A stretch of 64,000 nt of DNA, from NCBI GenBank assembly GCA_027422505.1, contig JAPQWV010000760.1, forward strand, positions 124,001 to 188,000, given 5' to 3'. The stretch is from Craterostigma plantagineum. Lineage: Eukaryota; Streptophyta; Magnoliopsida; Lamiales; Linderniaceae. The notes beneath the pieces are model-generated. The model saw nothing but the letters and a program-made list of their open reading frames with translations. It ran no database searches and was not told the DNA's origin. The position numbers were made by a program, and so were the translations under genes. Numbering within the stretch: position 1 is the stretch's first letter; the number at the start of each line of letters is the position of its first letter. Shown here piece by piece: positions 46,631 through 56,741 of the stretch.

Positions 46631-48581
46631 GACTTATGTACAAATCCGTGCAGAACCCGGACCCACAAAGAAGGGTTGACAAGAGATCAACCAACCATCA
46701 GTGGGCGCGCCATCCAATCTCGATGCTTAGACGATGTGGATCTCAGGTTCCAGACTCCACCGTCCACCCACTGCCATCCATTCCATCATGGTGTGCTACA
46801 TGGAGACGTCCTCTGCCACCATGCTCTTCACTACGCCATCACCTTCCATCAGACGAGTCCCGGAAGTGTCTGAACAACAGTTTTGGGTCACCCTCGTCGA
46901 CATCGCTCGTGGTCGCCATTCAATGCGATCACGCCACGCCACCACAGTTCCCATGGATCGGTGAAACCCCCTGATCCTAACCCAGGAACGAGACTACCCT
47001 AGCCTCTTATCTAGGTCTAGGTCGCCCGACATCCTCCTCCACGCAAAGATCCAATCAACGATCTCGGGAGGATGACGTAAGTCGCTTGCAGGAGTTGCGA
47101 ACCAACGACGACATGATCGCACTCCTCTGTCATATCTCACCACAACCCGGACCTCGCCCATAGGTACAGGAGACGACTCGTTCGTTTCCCGAGTAGAAGT
47201 CGCGGCATCTGGTCCAACCGCGCAATTAACCCCTCCCAACCACTCAGCTATCCTTTCGTAGATAGCTGTTTCACTCGCACAAGAGGAACCATGTTAGCCA
47301 TCACCGCCCCACTTGGAGACGGTTGATGTTGAACATCTAGTGTCCCGCCTCTCACTGCACCTCTTCCACCCACGTCGAGTCCTCACCCACCGAAATTTTC
47401 CACTTTCTAGGACACAAACACTCTTTACGCACCGCAGGTTCTTCGTGAACTTGCCCGAACGCTTGATGACATCCTTGTGACCGAGAGCGCAAGACCCACG
47501 ACAGCCACCCTCACCACAACTATTGATGGGCCACGGATACGAGCTTGTGTCATCGTCCGGGTGAACGGAAAGCCTTTGTGGCTCTCCGGTTCTTTTTGTC
47601 CTGTGCAAACAGGCGGCACATCGGACACATGTTTCGATGTTGTGACGACGGAGCGTCTGTGTGACCCCCGTCTGGTTAGTTACCCCGTTCGTGATGGAGC
47701 CCCGACTCATAGCAATCAGCGAGGAACTTACACATTCCATGCCGCGCTCAACGAGGATCTATGAACGAAAAGGTCCCATCACCGACACCACTCCACCACA
47801 CCTACGCCTACGCCACCACATGCTGCTCCGTCTCTCCAGTGTTCAAAACTGAACCCGGAGGAACACCAATTGCTGCTACTCCTGAGAATCCCACTTGATT
47901 GCCTCACTCAACGCCACACTACATCACCATCATCACCATCAACGCCAGAGGCAGACTCGTCCCACGGACGACGTGACGATCCCAAAGACGGAGATCATCT
48001 CAAGGGGGAGTAAAGGAGAAGAACTGAGTTGAAGATCGTACAGCAGCATCGGCAGCAACCATCATCCACCTCCGCTCACACCACCTATGCCACCTCTCAC
48101 AACACCTACTCCACCACCTCCACCAACTACGCCCCGCCGGAGGCTTGCACTACCTCCGCGCACATACTTATGTGTCAGGCTATTATGTTCATAATGGAAC
48201 ACTCGAAGGAGCCATGGCACATCTCATCCACCACATTCCGCCACTACTGCGCTGACCACTCTGAAGACCGGGCTCCCTGCTCTTGAAAGTCACATTTCAA
48301 TGGAGCCTTGGCACATTTTTTACTCTCCACGCCTACCTTCTTCTAGAGCCAGACGAGTCATCTTCGAGGCTGAACAGACAACTTCCATTCGAAGACGACA
48401 AATCCGGCGCCAAGAAGAAGAAGATTGGAGAATCTTAACAAGTGAGTCCTAGCCGAGCCATCAATGCCTCCGCAAGAAGAGGAGATATCCCTTGTAGGGG
48501 GAGTTTGCTAGGAATCGAGATCTCCAATATGCCCAACAAAGATATCCCGCGCTGAACTGAAGATTGAACACTAAGGCGGAG
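46631..48581 (+). other. D interior without recognisable genes
   Basis: CA/CCACC-rich, with short ORFs on both strands that lack domain motifs. The end has GTAGGGGGAG (48496-48505), like a second purine tract. Confidence 0.6.
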
Positions 48582-48593
48582 ATTGTTAGGAAA
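48582..48593 (+). promoter_or_regulatory. Polypurine tract of D
   Basis: AAGGCGGAGAT directly before the TG of the 3' LTR at 48594, similar to the usual copia tract. Confidence 0.75.
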
Positions 48594-48814
48594 TATTTTG
48601 TAGTGTTCAATTTCATTATATTATCTTTGTTGTGTTAGATTTTAGTTAATTTGGGCTAGGTCGTAATGGGATATCCCGTAGCTATTTTGTAATGGGCTGA
48701 CACAAGGGCCCAAGTATTATATACCAACTTGTGGTATAAATACTAAAACCCTAACACATAGTTAGGTGTGCTTGTGTGTGTAGATCAAATAAACAATTTT
48801 AGAGTGAGAGAGCC
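48594..48814 (+). repeat. 3' LTR of D, truncated
   Basis: Matches the first 221 bases of the 5' LTR, then stops at GAGAGAGCC, where E begins. The rest of the LTR (CTCCTCAAGAAC...) is not found on the right side of E. Confidence 0.88.
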
Positions 48815-50298
48815 TGATAAACGTATTTCAATGCGTTTATCGTAGTATTTAATTGGGATATAATAGAGCTCTAGCAATCATTTTATGCATTTATTCGTCA
48901 TATTTACACTTATTTTCATATTAAAGGAGCTTAGGACGAGTTTCGGGCGAAAAGGAGCGAAAACGGGGCAAAACGGGCGAAAACAGTGAAAACTGGCGAA
49001 GGTCACGGCCGTGACACCTAGTGCACTCGGCCGTGACAAGGGGCAGAGGCTAATCAAAGAGAAGGTCACGGCCGTGACACCCATTGCACTAGGCCGTGAC
49101 AAGGGGCATAGGCTAATCAAAGAGAAGGTCACGGCCGTGACACCCATTGCACTTGGCCGTGACACTTGACAGAGAGTTGGAAAGAGAAGGTCACGGCCGT
49201 GACGCTTAATGCGTCTGGCCGTGACACTAGGCAGAGAAGCCCACTTATGATGGTCACGGCCGTGACCATCGATGCACTTGGCCGTGACACATAGTTTCGA
49301 TATTCTCGCGTGGAGTCGGTGATGGTCACGGCCGTGACGACCCATGTCCCAGGCCGTGACCAGTGCAAAATTTCTCATAAAAGCCCAAATTCGACTCAGA
49401 AAGAGGGGACTTCGACCAGAGACAAATCCTAAACCCTCTAGAGACGAAAAATAGCACGAAAGAACGCAAAATCACGCCCTGGAGCGCAAGAGACGGAGTT
49501 CTACGCAAACGTGAACGAAGAACAAAGATCTACCCAAGCTTTCAACGATTATGAGTTTCTCTTAATTTCTATTTCCTTAGTTGTTTTTCCTTCTATTATG
49601 CGTAGCTAATTCCCTTTGTGTTTGGGATTAGATGAACGCTAGGATATTTCGTAGTTAAGACTTGTAATTATCGTGACTATGTGTTTTGACTATTTATCGT
49701 TCTATGAAATTGTTTCGTTGCTTTAATATGTCTATGTGTTAAAGTAATTGTTTGGAAAATCGTTTAGGGCAACAGCTAAATAACGATTAGGCCATTCGTA
49801 GAAGATAGGATTCGAGTATAGGGCGAAAGCAAATACTCGATCCTCGCCGTTAGTAATTAATGGATTTTAGATCCCCGCAAGCGTTTAGGGCGACAGCAAA
49901 CTCGCGAGCGGGCAGGAAAATTACTGCGATCTAGTCAGAATCACGTAGGAGCGATAGTTCATTGTCTTAGCCAATAATACCTAGCGGGATTCGAATCCCG
50001 AGCACTTTTTATCATCTGAAAGCTTCGTACCAGTTTAACGTGCTCTTTGAATTTCTAGTCGATTTAGGGGTAAGTGTTAGGTTACGTCATCAAAAATCTG
50101 CATATTTTATTTAGGCTAAATATCGAGTCGATAGGTAATTACTAGTACTTGATTTATTCCTCGTGTTCGATACTCGTCTACTCACTCTACTGCACTACAA
50201 ACGATAGGTTCACTGTCTATCGCACGTCGGTGATAGTAATTAGTATACGTTTTATTTTATCACTTGTCGCACTTGCACAATACACCACGTGTCGATCA
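48815..50298 (+). repeat. 5' LTR of E (1484 bp)
   Basis: Starts TGATAAACGTATTTCAATG and ends GTGTCGATCA. It is inserted in the D 3' LTR after GAGCC. It includes the TCACGGCCGTGA array (49001-49360). Confidence 0.9.
49001..49360 (+). promoter_or_regulatory. Six-unit array of GGTCACGGCCGTGAC plus half-site in the E LTR
   Basis: GGTCACGGCCGTGAC starts at 49001, 49064, 49127, 49189, 49252 and 49324 (steps 63, 63, 62, 63, 72). In every unit a second GGCCGTGAC begins exactly 22 bases after the one inside the palindrome. Linkers are similar in the first units and diverged in the later ones, while the motif is unchanged. The 3' LTR repeats the array at 55309-55668 with the first two palindromes mutated. 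Confidence 0.9.
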
Positions 50299-50304
50299 AG
50301 TTTT

Positions 50305-50322
50305 TGGCACCGTTGCCGGGGA
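50305..50322 (+). promoter_or_regulatory. Primer-binding site of E (tRNA-Asp type)
   Basis: TGGCACCGTTGCCGGGGA. Athila/Tat elements typically carry TGGCGCCGTTGCCGGGGA here, so one base differs. It lies after the LTR end ATCA and the usual AGTTTT spacer. Confidence 0.88.
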
Positions 50323-50529
50323 ATAGATTGATATTAGGAACACCGTAGTTCGGTAATTTAGCCACTTTTATTTGACGTCTTTATTTGCTATTACTATTTG
50401 CGCTATTTGTGTTATTTGCGTTATTTGTCTCCTGCGTCATTAGTACTATCGTAATCTTTTCGAGCGTTTTTATTATTCCTTTGCTAATCTTTTTTGTTTT
50501 CAAATATTGAAGGTACGATTCAGCGGTGA

Positions 50530-51876
50530 ATGACCCGAAGCCATCCATCGGGTCCCATCGTTGACGCAGACCCAGATTTCGAGCGGAAGTTACGAAGGAA
50601 ACTGAAGTACGATACCGAAGGAGCATCCACTAGCTCTCACGACCGTTTAGTTAGCTATTCAGAGGATAGTTCATAGGAATCCACCCAAAACTCACGTGCA
50701 GAGACCACCGTAGATAGTCCCAACACGGAAGTAACGATGGCGGACCATCGAGTGCCCGTCCACAACGTTCCGGAGGAGGAGCCATCACTTCAAGACCTCC
50801 TCAAAAATGCCGCGCTAGGCGGTACTGAATCGGCGATCGTCATCCCGCCGATAGAAAACAACAACTTCGAACTGAAGCACTCCTGGCTTCAGATGATTTT
50901 CCAGACGGCCCAGTTTGAGGGCAATCCCGACGACGACCCCTATTCCCACCTGAAGGCATTCTTGACGGTGACCGATACCATCAAGATCAACGGGGTCCCG
51001 GGCGACGCAATTAAGCTTATGCTGTTTCTGTTCTCGCTCAAGTTCAGAGCGAGAGACTGGTTGGATATGTTGCCGCCCAGATCGATCACTACCTGGGAGG
51101 AGATGCGAGCCGCCTTCATCAACCACTACTTCCCACTCACAAAGGTGTTAAGATTGAAGACGGAGATTTCTCTGTTCCACCAGAAGGACTCCGAAAACTT
51201 GTATGAGGTATGGGAGCGTTACAAGGCGCTGCTGAAGAGGTGCCCGCAGCACGGGATGTCGAAGGCAGCCCAGATCAACCGATTCCATGAGGGGCTCAAC
51301 GATCAGACTGTTCATATGTTAGACGGAGCCGCAGGAGGAGGACTCGTGAAGCTTAATGCCACCGACGCGTGGAATTTAATCGAGGACTATTCGAGGAATA
51401 GCTTCATGAGGGGCAATACCAGGATGAAGACGCCCGGTGTATTTGGAGTTAGCGAGGAGACGGCCACTAATGCCAAGATCGAGGCGCTTCAGCAGCAACT
51501 TGCCTCGACGAACTCCCAGTTGCAGACGGTGATTGGCGCATTACTTCCCAAGTCTGGACAGGCGCAGCCCTTGAACGCCGTAGCCACCACCACACCGCGC
51601 AGCACACGCCGTACGTGCCCTTGTGCGGAATTTGCGGCGCTGCCCACGAGACCTCAGAATGCCAACTTGGGCAGTCATTGGAGCACGTCGACTATATGGG
51701 CAACTACCAAGGTGGCCAGCGGAGTTTCCAACCTCGGGCTCATCCTAACTTGGCGTACGGGAATCAGAATCATCAGGGCCAAGGACCGCCAGGATTTCAG
51801 CCCAGACCATTCGGATTCCAAAACGGGCCACCACGACAGTACCAGAATGCGCCCGCGGGAGGATCCGACGACATGA
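50530..51876 (+). pseudogene. gag: Athila-type gag of E, with early stop and frame change
   Basis: The frame begins at the ATG at 50530 and encodes a short N-terminal piece with DADPDFERKLRRKL, as in Athila gags. An in-frame TAG at 50674-50676 interrupts it. It continues in frame from an ATG at 50737 with NNFELKHSWLQMI, DPYSHLKAFL, INGVPGDAIKL, ARDWLDMLPP, ITTWEEMRAAF, and LYEVWERYKALLKRCPQHG, the conserved Retrotrans_gag region. Near 51590-51615 the coding sense moves to another frame, where the zinc-knuckle-like CGICGAAHETSEC follows; the rest of this frame to 51876 is out of sense. Both lesions would prevent a full product, unless restart at 50737 makes a shortened gag. Confidence 0.88.
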
Positions 51877-53531
51877 GGGAGATGAAGGATATGATGAAGG
51901 CGCTCCTGACGAATTTCAGCAGCACAACCGCAGCCCACGAAAGCCGAATGACAAAGATGGAGGAGTACATGGAGGCGAATGACATCCGTGCTCAGAATAC
52001 AAATGCCTCGATCAAGAGGTTGGAGCAGCAAGTGGGGCAATTAGCAAAGCAAATGGCGGGGCGAAATCAAGGATCACTCCCGAGCTACACTGAGACAAAT
52101 CCTAAGGAGTACTGCAACGCGATAACCCTGAGGAGCGGGAGAGGATTGCAAGAAGTTCTCGCCAAGCAGAATTCAAAGGACAAAGTCCATTTCGAGGGCC
52201 ACGACGAGCCAGAAGTAGAGGAAAGCAAGGGCGACAGAGTCAAGAAGGCCAAGGATGACAAAGAAAAGGTGCGAGCATTCGTGAAGCCGTACCAGCCGAA
52301 GATCCCGTACCCAGCTCGTTTGAGGGAAGCTGCACCTGAAAAAGAGAAGGTCCAACCTACAAAGGAGGACGTCGCACCCGAAAAGGAAAAAGCGAGGGAT
52401 ATCGAGCAACCACCAGTGAGGCCGTACCAGCCGAAGGTTCCCTATCCAGCACGGTTAAAGAAGGACAAAGACGAGGCACTATTCAGCAGATTTATGGGTA
52501 TGTGCAAAGAATTACATATTAACTTACCGTTTGTTGAAGCTATTACGCAGATGCCCAGTTTCGCGAAGTTCCTGAAGGACTTGCTGACAAATCGACGAAA
52601 GCTCGAACATGTCTCCACGGTATACCTAGGAGGAGAGTGCTCGGCGATACTCCAGAGCAAGTTACCGAAAAAGCTCAAGGACCCAGGGAGTTTTACTATT
52701 CCTTGTCGTATAGGTGATTTAGTTGTTGAGCATGCTTTAGCTGATCTAGGCGCTAGTATAAATTTAATGCCGTACTCCATGTTTAAGCGCTTAGGATTAG
52801 GTGAACCACGACCCACTAGAATGAGTATTCAACTGGCCGATAGATCGTTAAAATACCCCCTAGGTGTTATCGAGGATATTCTAGTTAAGGTCGATAAGTT
52901 CGTTATCCCTGCTGATTTTGTGATCTTAGACATGGACGAGGATGAAAATGTTCCATTAATTCTAGGTAGACCATTCTTAGCTACAGGCGAGACCATGATA
53001 GATGTTAGGAATGGAACATTAACCTTGACAGTAGACGGCGAAAAAGTTACATTCAATATGGCTGATTCGATGACAAAGAGCAACGAGCAAGATGTTAAAT
53101 GCTATTTCTTAGATGTCTTTGAGCGCGATTTTCTCTTTTCTGTGCAAGGTCTGTCACAGGTCAGCAAGCATGATAGGCACACGATTATGGAAATCGATAA
53201 GTGTGGGGAGGAGATCGACGAACCCATCATAACCATCGACGAGAGCAGCAAAGAAGTTAAGGACAAGAGCCCAGTCGAGGAGCGATCGCCACTAGAGTTG
53301 AAACCGCTGCCCGGCGAAAGGCGACACCTCCAAGGCATGGATGCAAGCGAGGGAAACTCAAGCGGAAAAGAGATGATGTATCTCGACTTTCAGCTAAGCA
53401 AACGAAAGCACGTCCGGCTAAAGACGGTAAAGGAAGCGCTTCTTGGGAGGCAACCCAGGTTTTATCTATCTAGTATTTTCTTTTTTTATTATGTCTATTA
53501 TTATTATCATTCATTTTTCTGTTACGTTTAA
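51615..53531 (+). CDS. Gag C-terminus and aspartic protease of E
   Basis: Open frame of 638 codons (apparent start within gag). It has the knuckle-like CGICGAAHETSEC at its start, a glutamine/asparagine-rich linker, a charged region with two similar KPYQPKIPYPARL and RPYQPKVPYPARL segments, and a retropepsin-like domain, ADLGASINLMPYSMFKRLGL (about 52738-52797), followed by LADRSLKYPLGVIEDILVKV and VPLILGRPFLATG. The DLGAS replaces the usual D(S/T)GA, as is normal for Athila proteases. The tail VKEALLGRQPR, a common end of Athila coding regions, follows the protease closely, suggesting RT-integrase were removed by internal deletion. Confidence 0.88.
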   Translation: MPLCGICGAAHETSECQLGQSLEHVDYMGNYQGGQRSFQPRAHPNLAYGNQNHQGQGPPGFQPRPFGFQNGPPRQYQNAPAGGSDDMREMKDMMKALLTNFSSTTAAHESRMTKMEEYMEANDIRAQNTNASIKRLEQQVGQLAKQMAGRNQGSLPSYTETNPKEYCNAITLRSGRGLQEVLAKQNSKDKVHFEGHDEPEVEESKGDRVKKAKDDKEKVRAFVKPYQPKIPYPARLREAAPEKEKVQPTKEDVAPEKEKARDIEQPPVRPYQPKVPYPARLKKDKDEALFSRFMGMCKELHINLPFVEAITQMPSFAKFLKDLLTNRRKLEHVSTVYLGGECSAILQSKLPKKLKDPGSFTIPCRIGDLVVEHALADLGASINLMPYSMFKRLGLGEPRPTRMSIQLADRSLKYPLGVIEDILVKVDKFVIPADFVILDMDEDENVPLILGRPFLATGETMIDVRNGTLTLTVDGEKVTFNMADSMTKSNEQDVKCYFLDVFERDFLFSVQGLSQVSKHDRHTIMEIDKCGEEIDEPIITIDESSKEVKDKSPVEERSPLELKPLPGERRHLQGMDASEGNSSGKEMMYLDFQLSKRKHVRLKTVKEALLGRQPRFYLSSIFFFYYVYYYYHSFFCYV

Positions 53532-55109
53532 TTTTTCTTTTAGTCATGTCAGGCACCACGAGTCACGATACGACAATCATCGCGCGTTTAGTCACGACCA
53601 CGTCAACATTTACCGTCAGGGGAGTTTCGTTCTCTTACACCTACATTTCCTTTCATTTATTCAATTTCTACGTTGAGGACAACGTCAGACTTAAGTGTGG
53701 GGAGGGAAATTTAGGTTGAAAACTTGAAATTTAGGTTGAAAACTTACGTGAAAATTTTAAGTTTTTTTATGACGTGTCTGTGAGCTATAAATTTCGTTGA
53801 AAGGCATGGATTATTGAATTCAGGCACGATTTTTGAGCTTATCTCGAGTTGGTCTGCATTCTATGAAATTCTGTGAGCAATTAGGACATGCATAACTGAT
53901 TGAATCTTATCTGCCTGAATAGATATAGCACTGTTTTGAGAGATCTGTACACATAAACCTGTTTCGTGTGAGAGTTTGAGCCTGACGAGCGTATGCTCAT
54001 TTTTTTTCTTGGTTGTGTGACGTGCCTAGCCTATATCTCTCTAGAACTTGCCTGTCTGATGCGTGTTGAAACTGTTTTGGTGTGCGAGTGTGAAAATGAT
54101 GAGGGCATTAGGAATCAAGTCCAGGGCCAAAAATTTTCTTAACCATGACGAACCCCATTAGTTAGCCACGTTGAGCCTAAGCCTATTCGTTGCTTACCTC
54201 GTATTTTATAGAAGCCACTGACCCGAATAAACCTCCAGAGATTTTATGAGCCTGAGTTGATTAGAATAGAGCAGAAGTTGAACTTGAGAGTTACCGTTTC
54301 AGTGTATGCTTTGATGTTCTTCTCTACTATTCGTGAAATGACTCGTCCCTTACTCGACCATTTTCTGAAATGACCCGATCCCTTGCATAAGCCTGCCCAT
54401 AACCCTTTGGCAAGATATAGGTCTCGTAATAAGTATCCTTAGGTACACGGCATTCGCTGTGACGATGTATTCTATGCGACAAAAGCCGAACCTTGATGTT
54501 TTTAGGGAATAAGAGCAGTGCACAAAAAATTAGAGCGTAACTAAGGTGAAAGGGCAGAAAATGAAAGGGAACTGAGTCGAGAGGGTCGGGCAGAAAAGTC
54601 TAGGATTTCGGAGCGAGAATGTCGAGTCTTATGTTGGGACGTGTGACTGTCTGTTCGATCATGCTGTGTTCTTTGATAAGTTTTGATTACGTGTCCTAGC
54701 TCTAAGATTAAATGTTCATTATTTATGCTTGCCGCTTCATGATTATTCGACCCGTTTCCCCCGAAAAGACCCTCAGATTTATACTTGCCACTTTGAATAG
54801 TAGAGATGCGATTTACTTGCAAGTTTATGGTAGGGGTTGGACTAGTGCACGAATTGAGCGACTCATCATATGCTAGCCTGTACACTTGATTGAATTTAGT
54901 GAATCCTTGTGAGATATGGGTCTCGATTTGCAGTGCTAGGGAAGCTCAGGTTGACAGGTGCAGGTCATTAGTGCGATGTCCATGATTGCTTGCTTGATTT
55001 CGTTTCGTGCTTTCTATGCTTTGATGATGAATTGTGAACAATCGTGCCGTTATTCTGATTAGATGCCTTCTCTGAATTCTAATTTACTTGAGGACAAGCA
55101 AATGCTTAA
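53532..55109 (+). other. Non-coding 3' region of E
   Basis: No domain-bearing ORF. It contains an internal PPT-like block, GAGGACAACG...AAGTGTGGGGAGGG (53672-53706), that resembles the real one at 55088-55122, followed by a direct repeat GAAATTTAGGTTGAAAACTT (near 53706 and 53727). Confidence 0.7.
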
Positions 55110-55122
55110 GTGTGGGGAGGTT
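55110..55122 (+). promoter_or_regulatory. Polypurine tract of E
   Basis: GTGTGGGGAGGT immediately before TGATAAACG of the 3' LTR. Confidence 0.85.
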
Positions 55123-55845
55123 TGATAAACGTATTTCAATGCGTTTATCGTAGTATTTAATTGGGATATAATAGAGCTCTAGCAATCATTTTATGCATTT
55201 ATTCGTCATATTTACACTTATTTTCATATTAAAGGAGCTTAGGACGAGTTTCGGGCGAAAAGGAGCGAAAACGGGGCAAAACGGGCGAAAACAGTGAAAA
55301 CTAGCGAAGGCCACGGCCGTGACACCTAGTGCACTCGGCCGTGACAAGGGGCAGAGGCTAATCAAAGAGAAAGTCACGGCCGTGACACCCATTGCACTAG
55401 GCCGTGACAAGGGGCAGAGGCTAATCAAAGAGAAGGTCACGGCCGTGACACCCATTGCACTTGGCCGTGACACTTGACAGAGAGTTGGAAAGAGAAGGTC
55501 ACGGCCGTGACGCTTAATGCGTCTGGCCGTGACACTAGGCAGAGAAGCCCACTGATGATGGTCACGGCCGTGACCATCGATGCACTTGGCCGTGACACAT
55601 AGTTTCGATATTCTCGCGTGGAGTCGGTGATGGTCACGGCCGTGACGACCCATGTCCCAAGCCGTGACCAGTGCGAAATTTCTCATAAAAGCCCAAATTC
55701 GACTCAGAAAGAGGGGACTTCGAACAGAGACAAATCCTAAACCCTCTAGAGACGAAAAATAGCACGAAAGAACGCAGAATCACGCCCCGGAGCGCAAGAG
55801 ACGGAGTTCTACACAAACGTGAACGAAGAACAAAGATCTACCCAA
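55123..55845 (+). repeat. 3' LTR of E, truncated
   Basis: Matches 48815-49538 with about 11 substitutions and then stops at GATCTACCCAAG. The last 760 bases of the LTR and any TSD are missing. The next base begins D' sequence. Confidence 0.9.
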
Positions 55846-56389
55846 GTTAGTCTACTCGAATTTCAAAACTTAGAATTTGGTCAAAGTCTTCATCCGAATT
55901 TCAATAAGGTTCTCACCCGAATTTCACACTCGAATTTCATTTGAGAACTTTCATTCTTTAAGAATTTCTGTCCAATTCTCAGTCACTCACCTTTCAGAGT
56001 ATCACTTAAGCGTTATCAAACACCAAAACTTTTCGGCCCCTTGAATAAAATTGTTTTAAGGATAAAAAAAAAAAACTTTTCGGTAAAATTGTTTTCCCAC
56101 CCGATTTTCATCAACCGAAAATTATTTTTTCATCATTTGATAAGAAAAATTTTCTGAGTCCAACGGGAATTAGTCAATTCTAACGCCCGGTTATAAATTT
56201 TCGAAATAAATTTTCCGGGCCTAAAGTTTTCAGTGTAGACAACGTTTTTGACAAATTTTCGAAAGCAAATTCGCAAAACGGGTCAATGAACTACTTCGGA
56301 CATTTTTGGCAAATTATAGAAACTGTTTTGGTAGTTTTCTCGAAGTTTTTGAAATTATCTCAAAATTTTTATGTGCACACCAAGATTTT
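55846..56389 (+). mobile_element. D' left part
   Basis: 55980-56345 is homologous to the D leader at about 45990-46375: shared poly-A, GAAAAATTTTCT, CGAAATAAATTTT, GTGTAGAC/GTATAGAC and GGCAAATTATAGAAA landmarks. It starts abruptly at 55846 and ends with ATTTT (56385-56389), the TSD of the C1 LTR. D' resumes at 28558. Confidence 0.75.
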
Positions 56390-56741
56390 TGTTAGGTCCT
56401 GAATTATCAGCTCTAAGATCCTAGACTTCAATCCTTACTTAATCGATTAGAATTGTATAGAAATCAAAGTTCGATCGAGAAAATTGTTTCAAACCTCGAG
56501 AGAGAATTCGCTTAGTGAGATAAGTAGTTCTGACTTTATCTCTCTAGAAATTGGATTGACAGCCATTCGGATCAAATTCTAAAGTCTTTTCTGTTAAGCA
56601 TAATGTTTGTACATCTATTTATACCAAACATACTTGGTATAAATAACAAGTAAGTCCTAATCTAAGGACAAATACAAGAAACGCGGCTAATCTACGAAGA
56701 CAGCTAATAAATCAAAGCACACTTAGAAATAATATTCTGCA
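56390..56741 (-). repeat. 3' LTR of C1-type element (352 bp)
   Basis: About 94% identical to 28207-28557 by eye. No PBS lies beside it, as expected for a 3' LTR. The palindromic TATA element is at 56618-56643. Confidence 0.9.

Larger units (their letters stand above)
44848..48814 (+). mobile_element. D: small non-autonomous copia-like LTR element
   Basis: 5' LTR 44848-45183, PBS 45186-45197, 3.4 kb interior, PPT 48582-48593, and a 3' LTR from 48594, truncated at 48814 where element E is inserted. No gag or pol frame is present. The interior starts with a GAGAAATTT motif array and three protease-derived repeats, so D appears to be an internal-deletion derivative of a gag-carrying relative (D'). 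Confidence 0.85.
48815..55845 (+). mobile_element. E: Athila-type, gag-protease-only LTR element
   Basis: 5' LTR 48815-50298, tRNA-Asp-type PBS 50305-50322, gag-protease (50530-53531, broken), long non-coding 3' region, PPT 55110-55122, truncated 3' LTR 55123-55845. There is no RT, RNase H or integrase between protease and PPT, so E depends on another element for mobilisation. This matches the described TR-GAG type of non-autonomous plant elements. The gag and protease resemble Athila. LTR divergence over the shared 723 bases is about 1.5% by eye. Confidence 0.87.

Noticed and set aside
46636..47852. Short ORFs in the D interior as host genes
   Set aside because: Many overlapping short frames on both strands, CA-rich composition, and no recognisable domain or splice structure.
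49001..49360. CRISPR-like regularly spaced palindromic repeats
   Set aside because: The context is an LTR in a plant genome, linkers are related to each other, and no cas genes are present.
48878..49378. 166-codon minus-strand ORF, repeated at 55186-55686
   Set aside because: Lies entirely in the E LTR motif array; the repeated peptide (SRPSAMGVTAVTF) is the translation of the 63-bp repeat. Presence in both LTRs follows from LTR identity.
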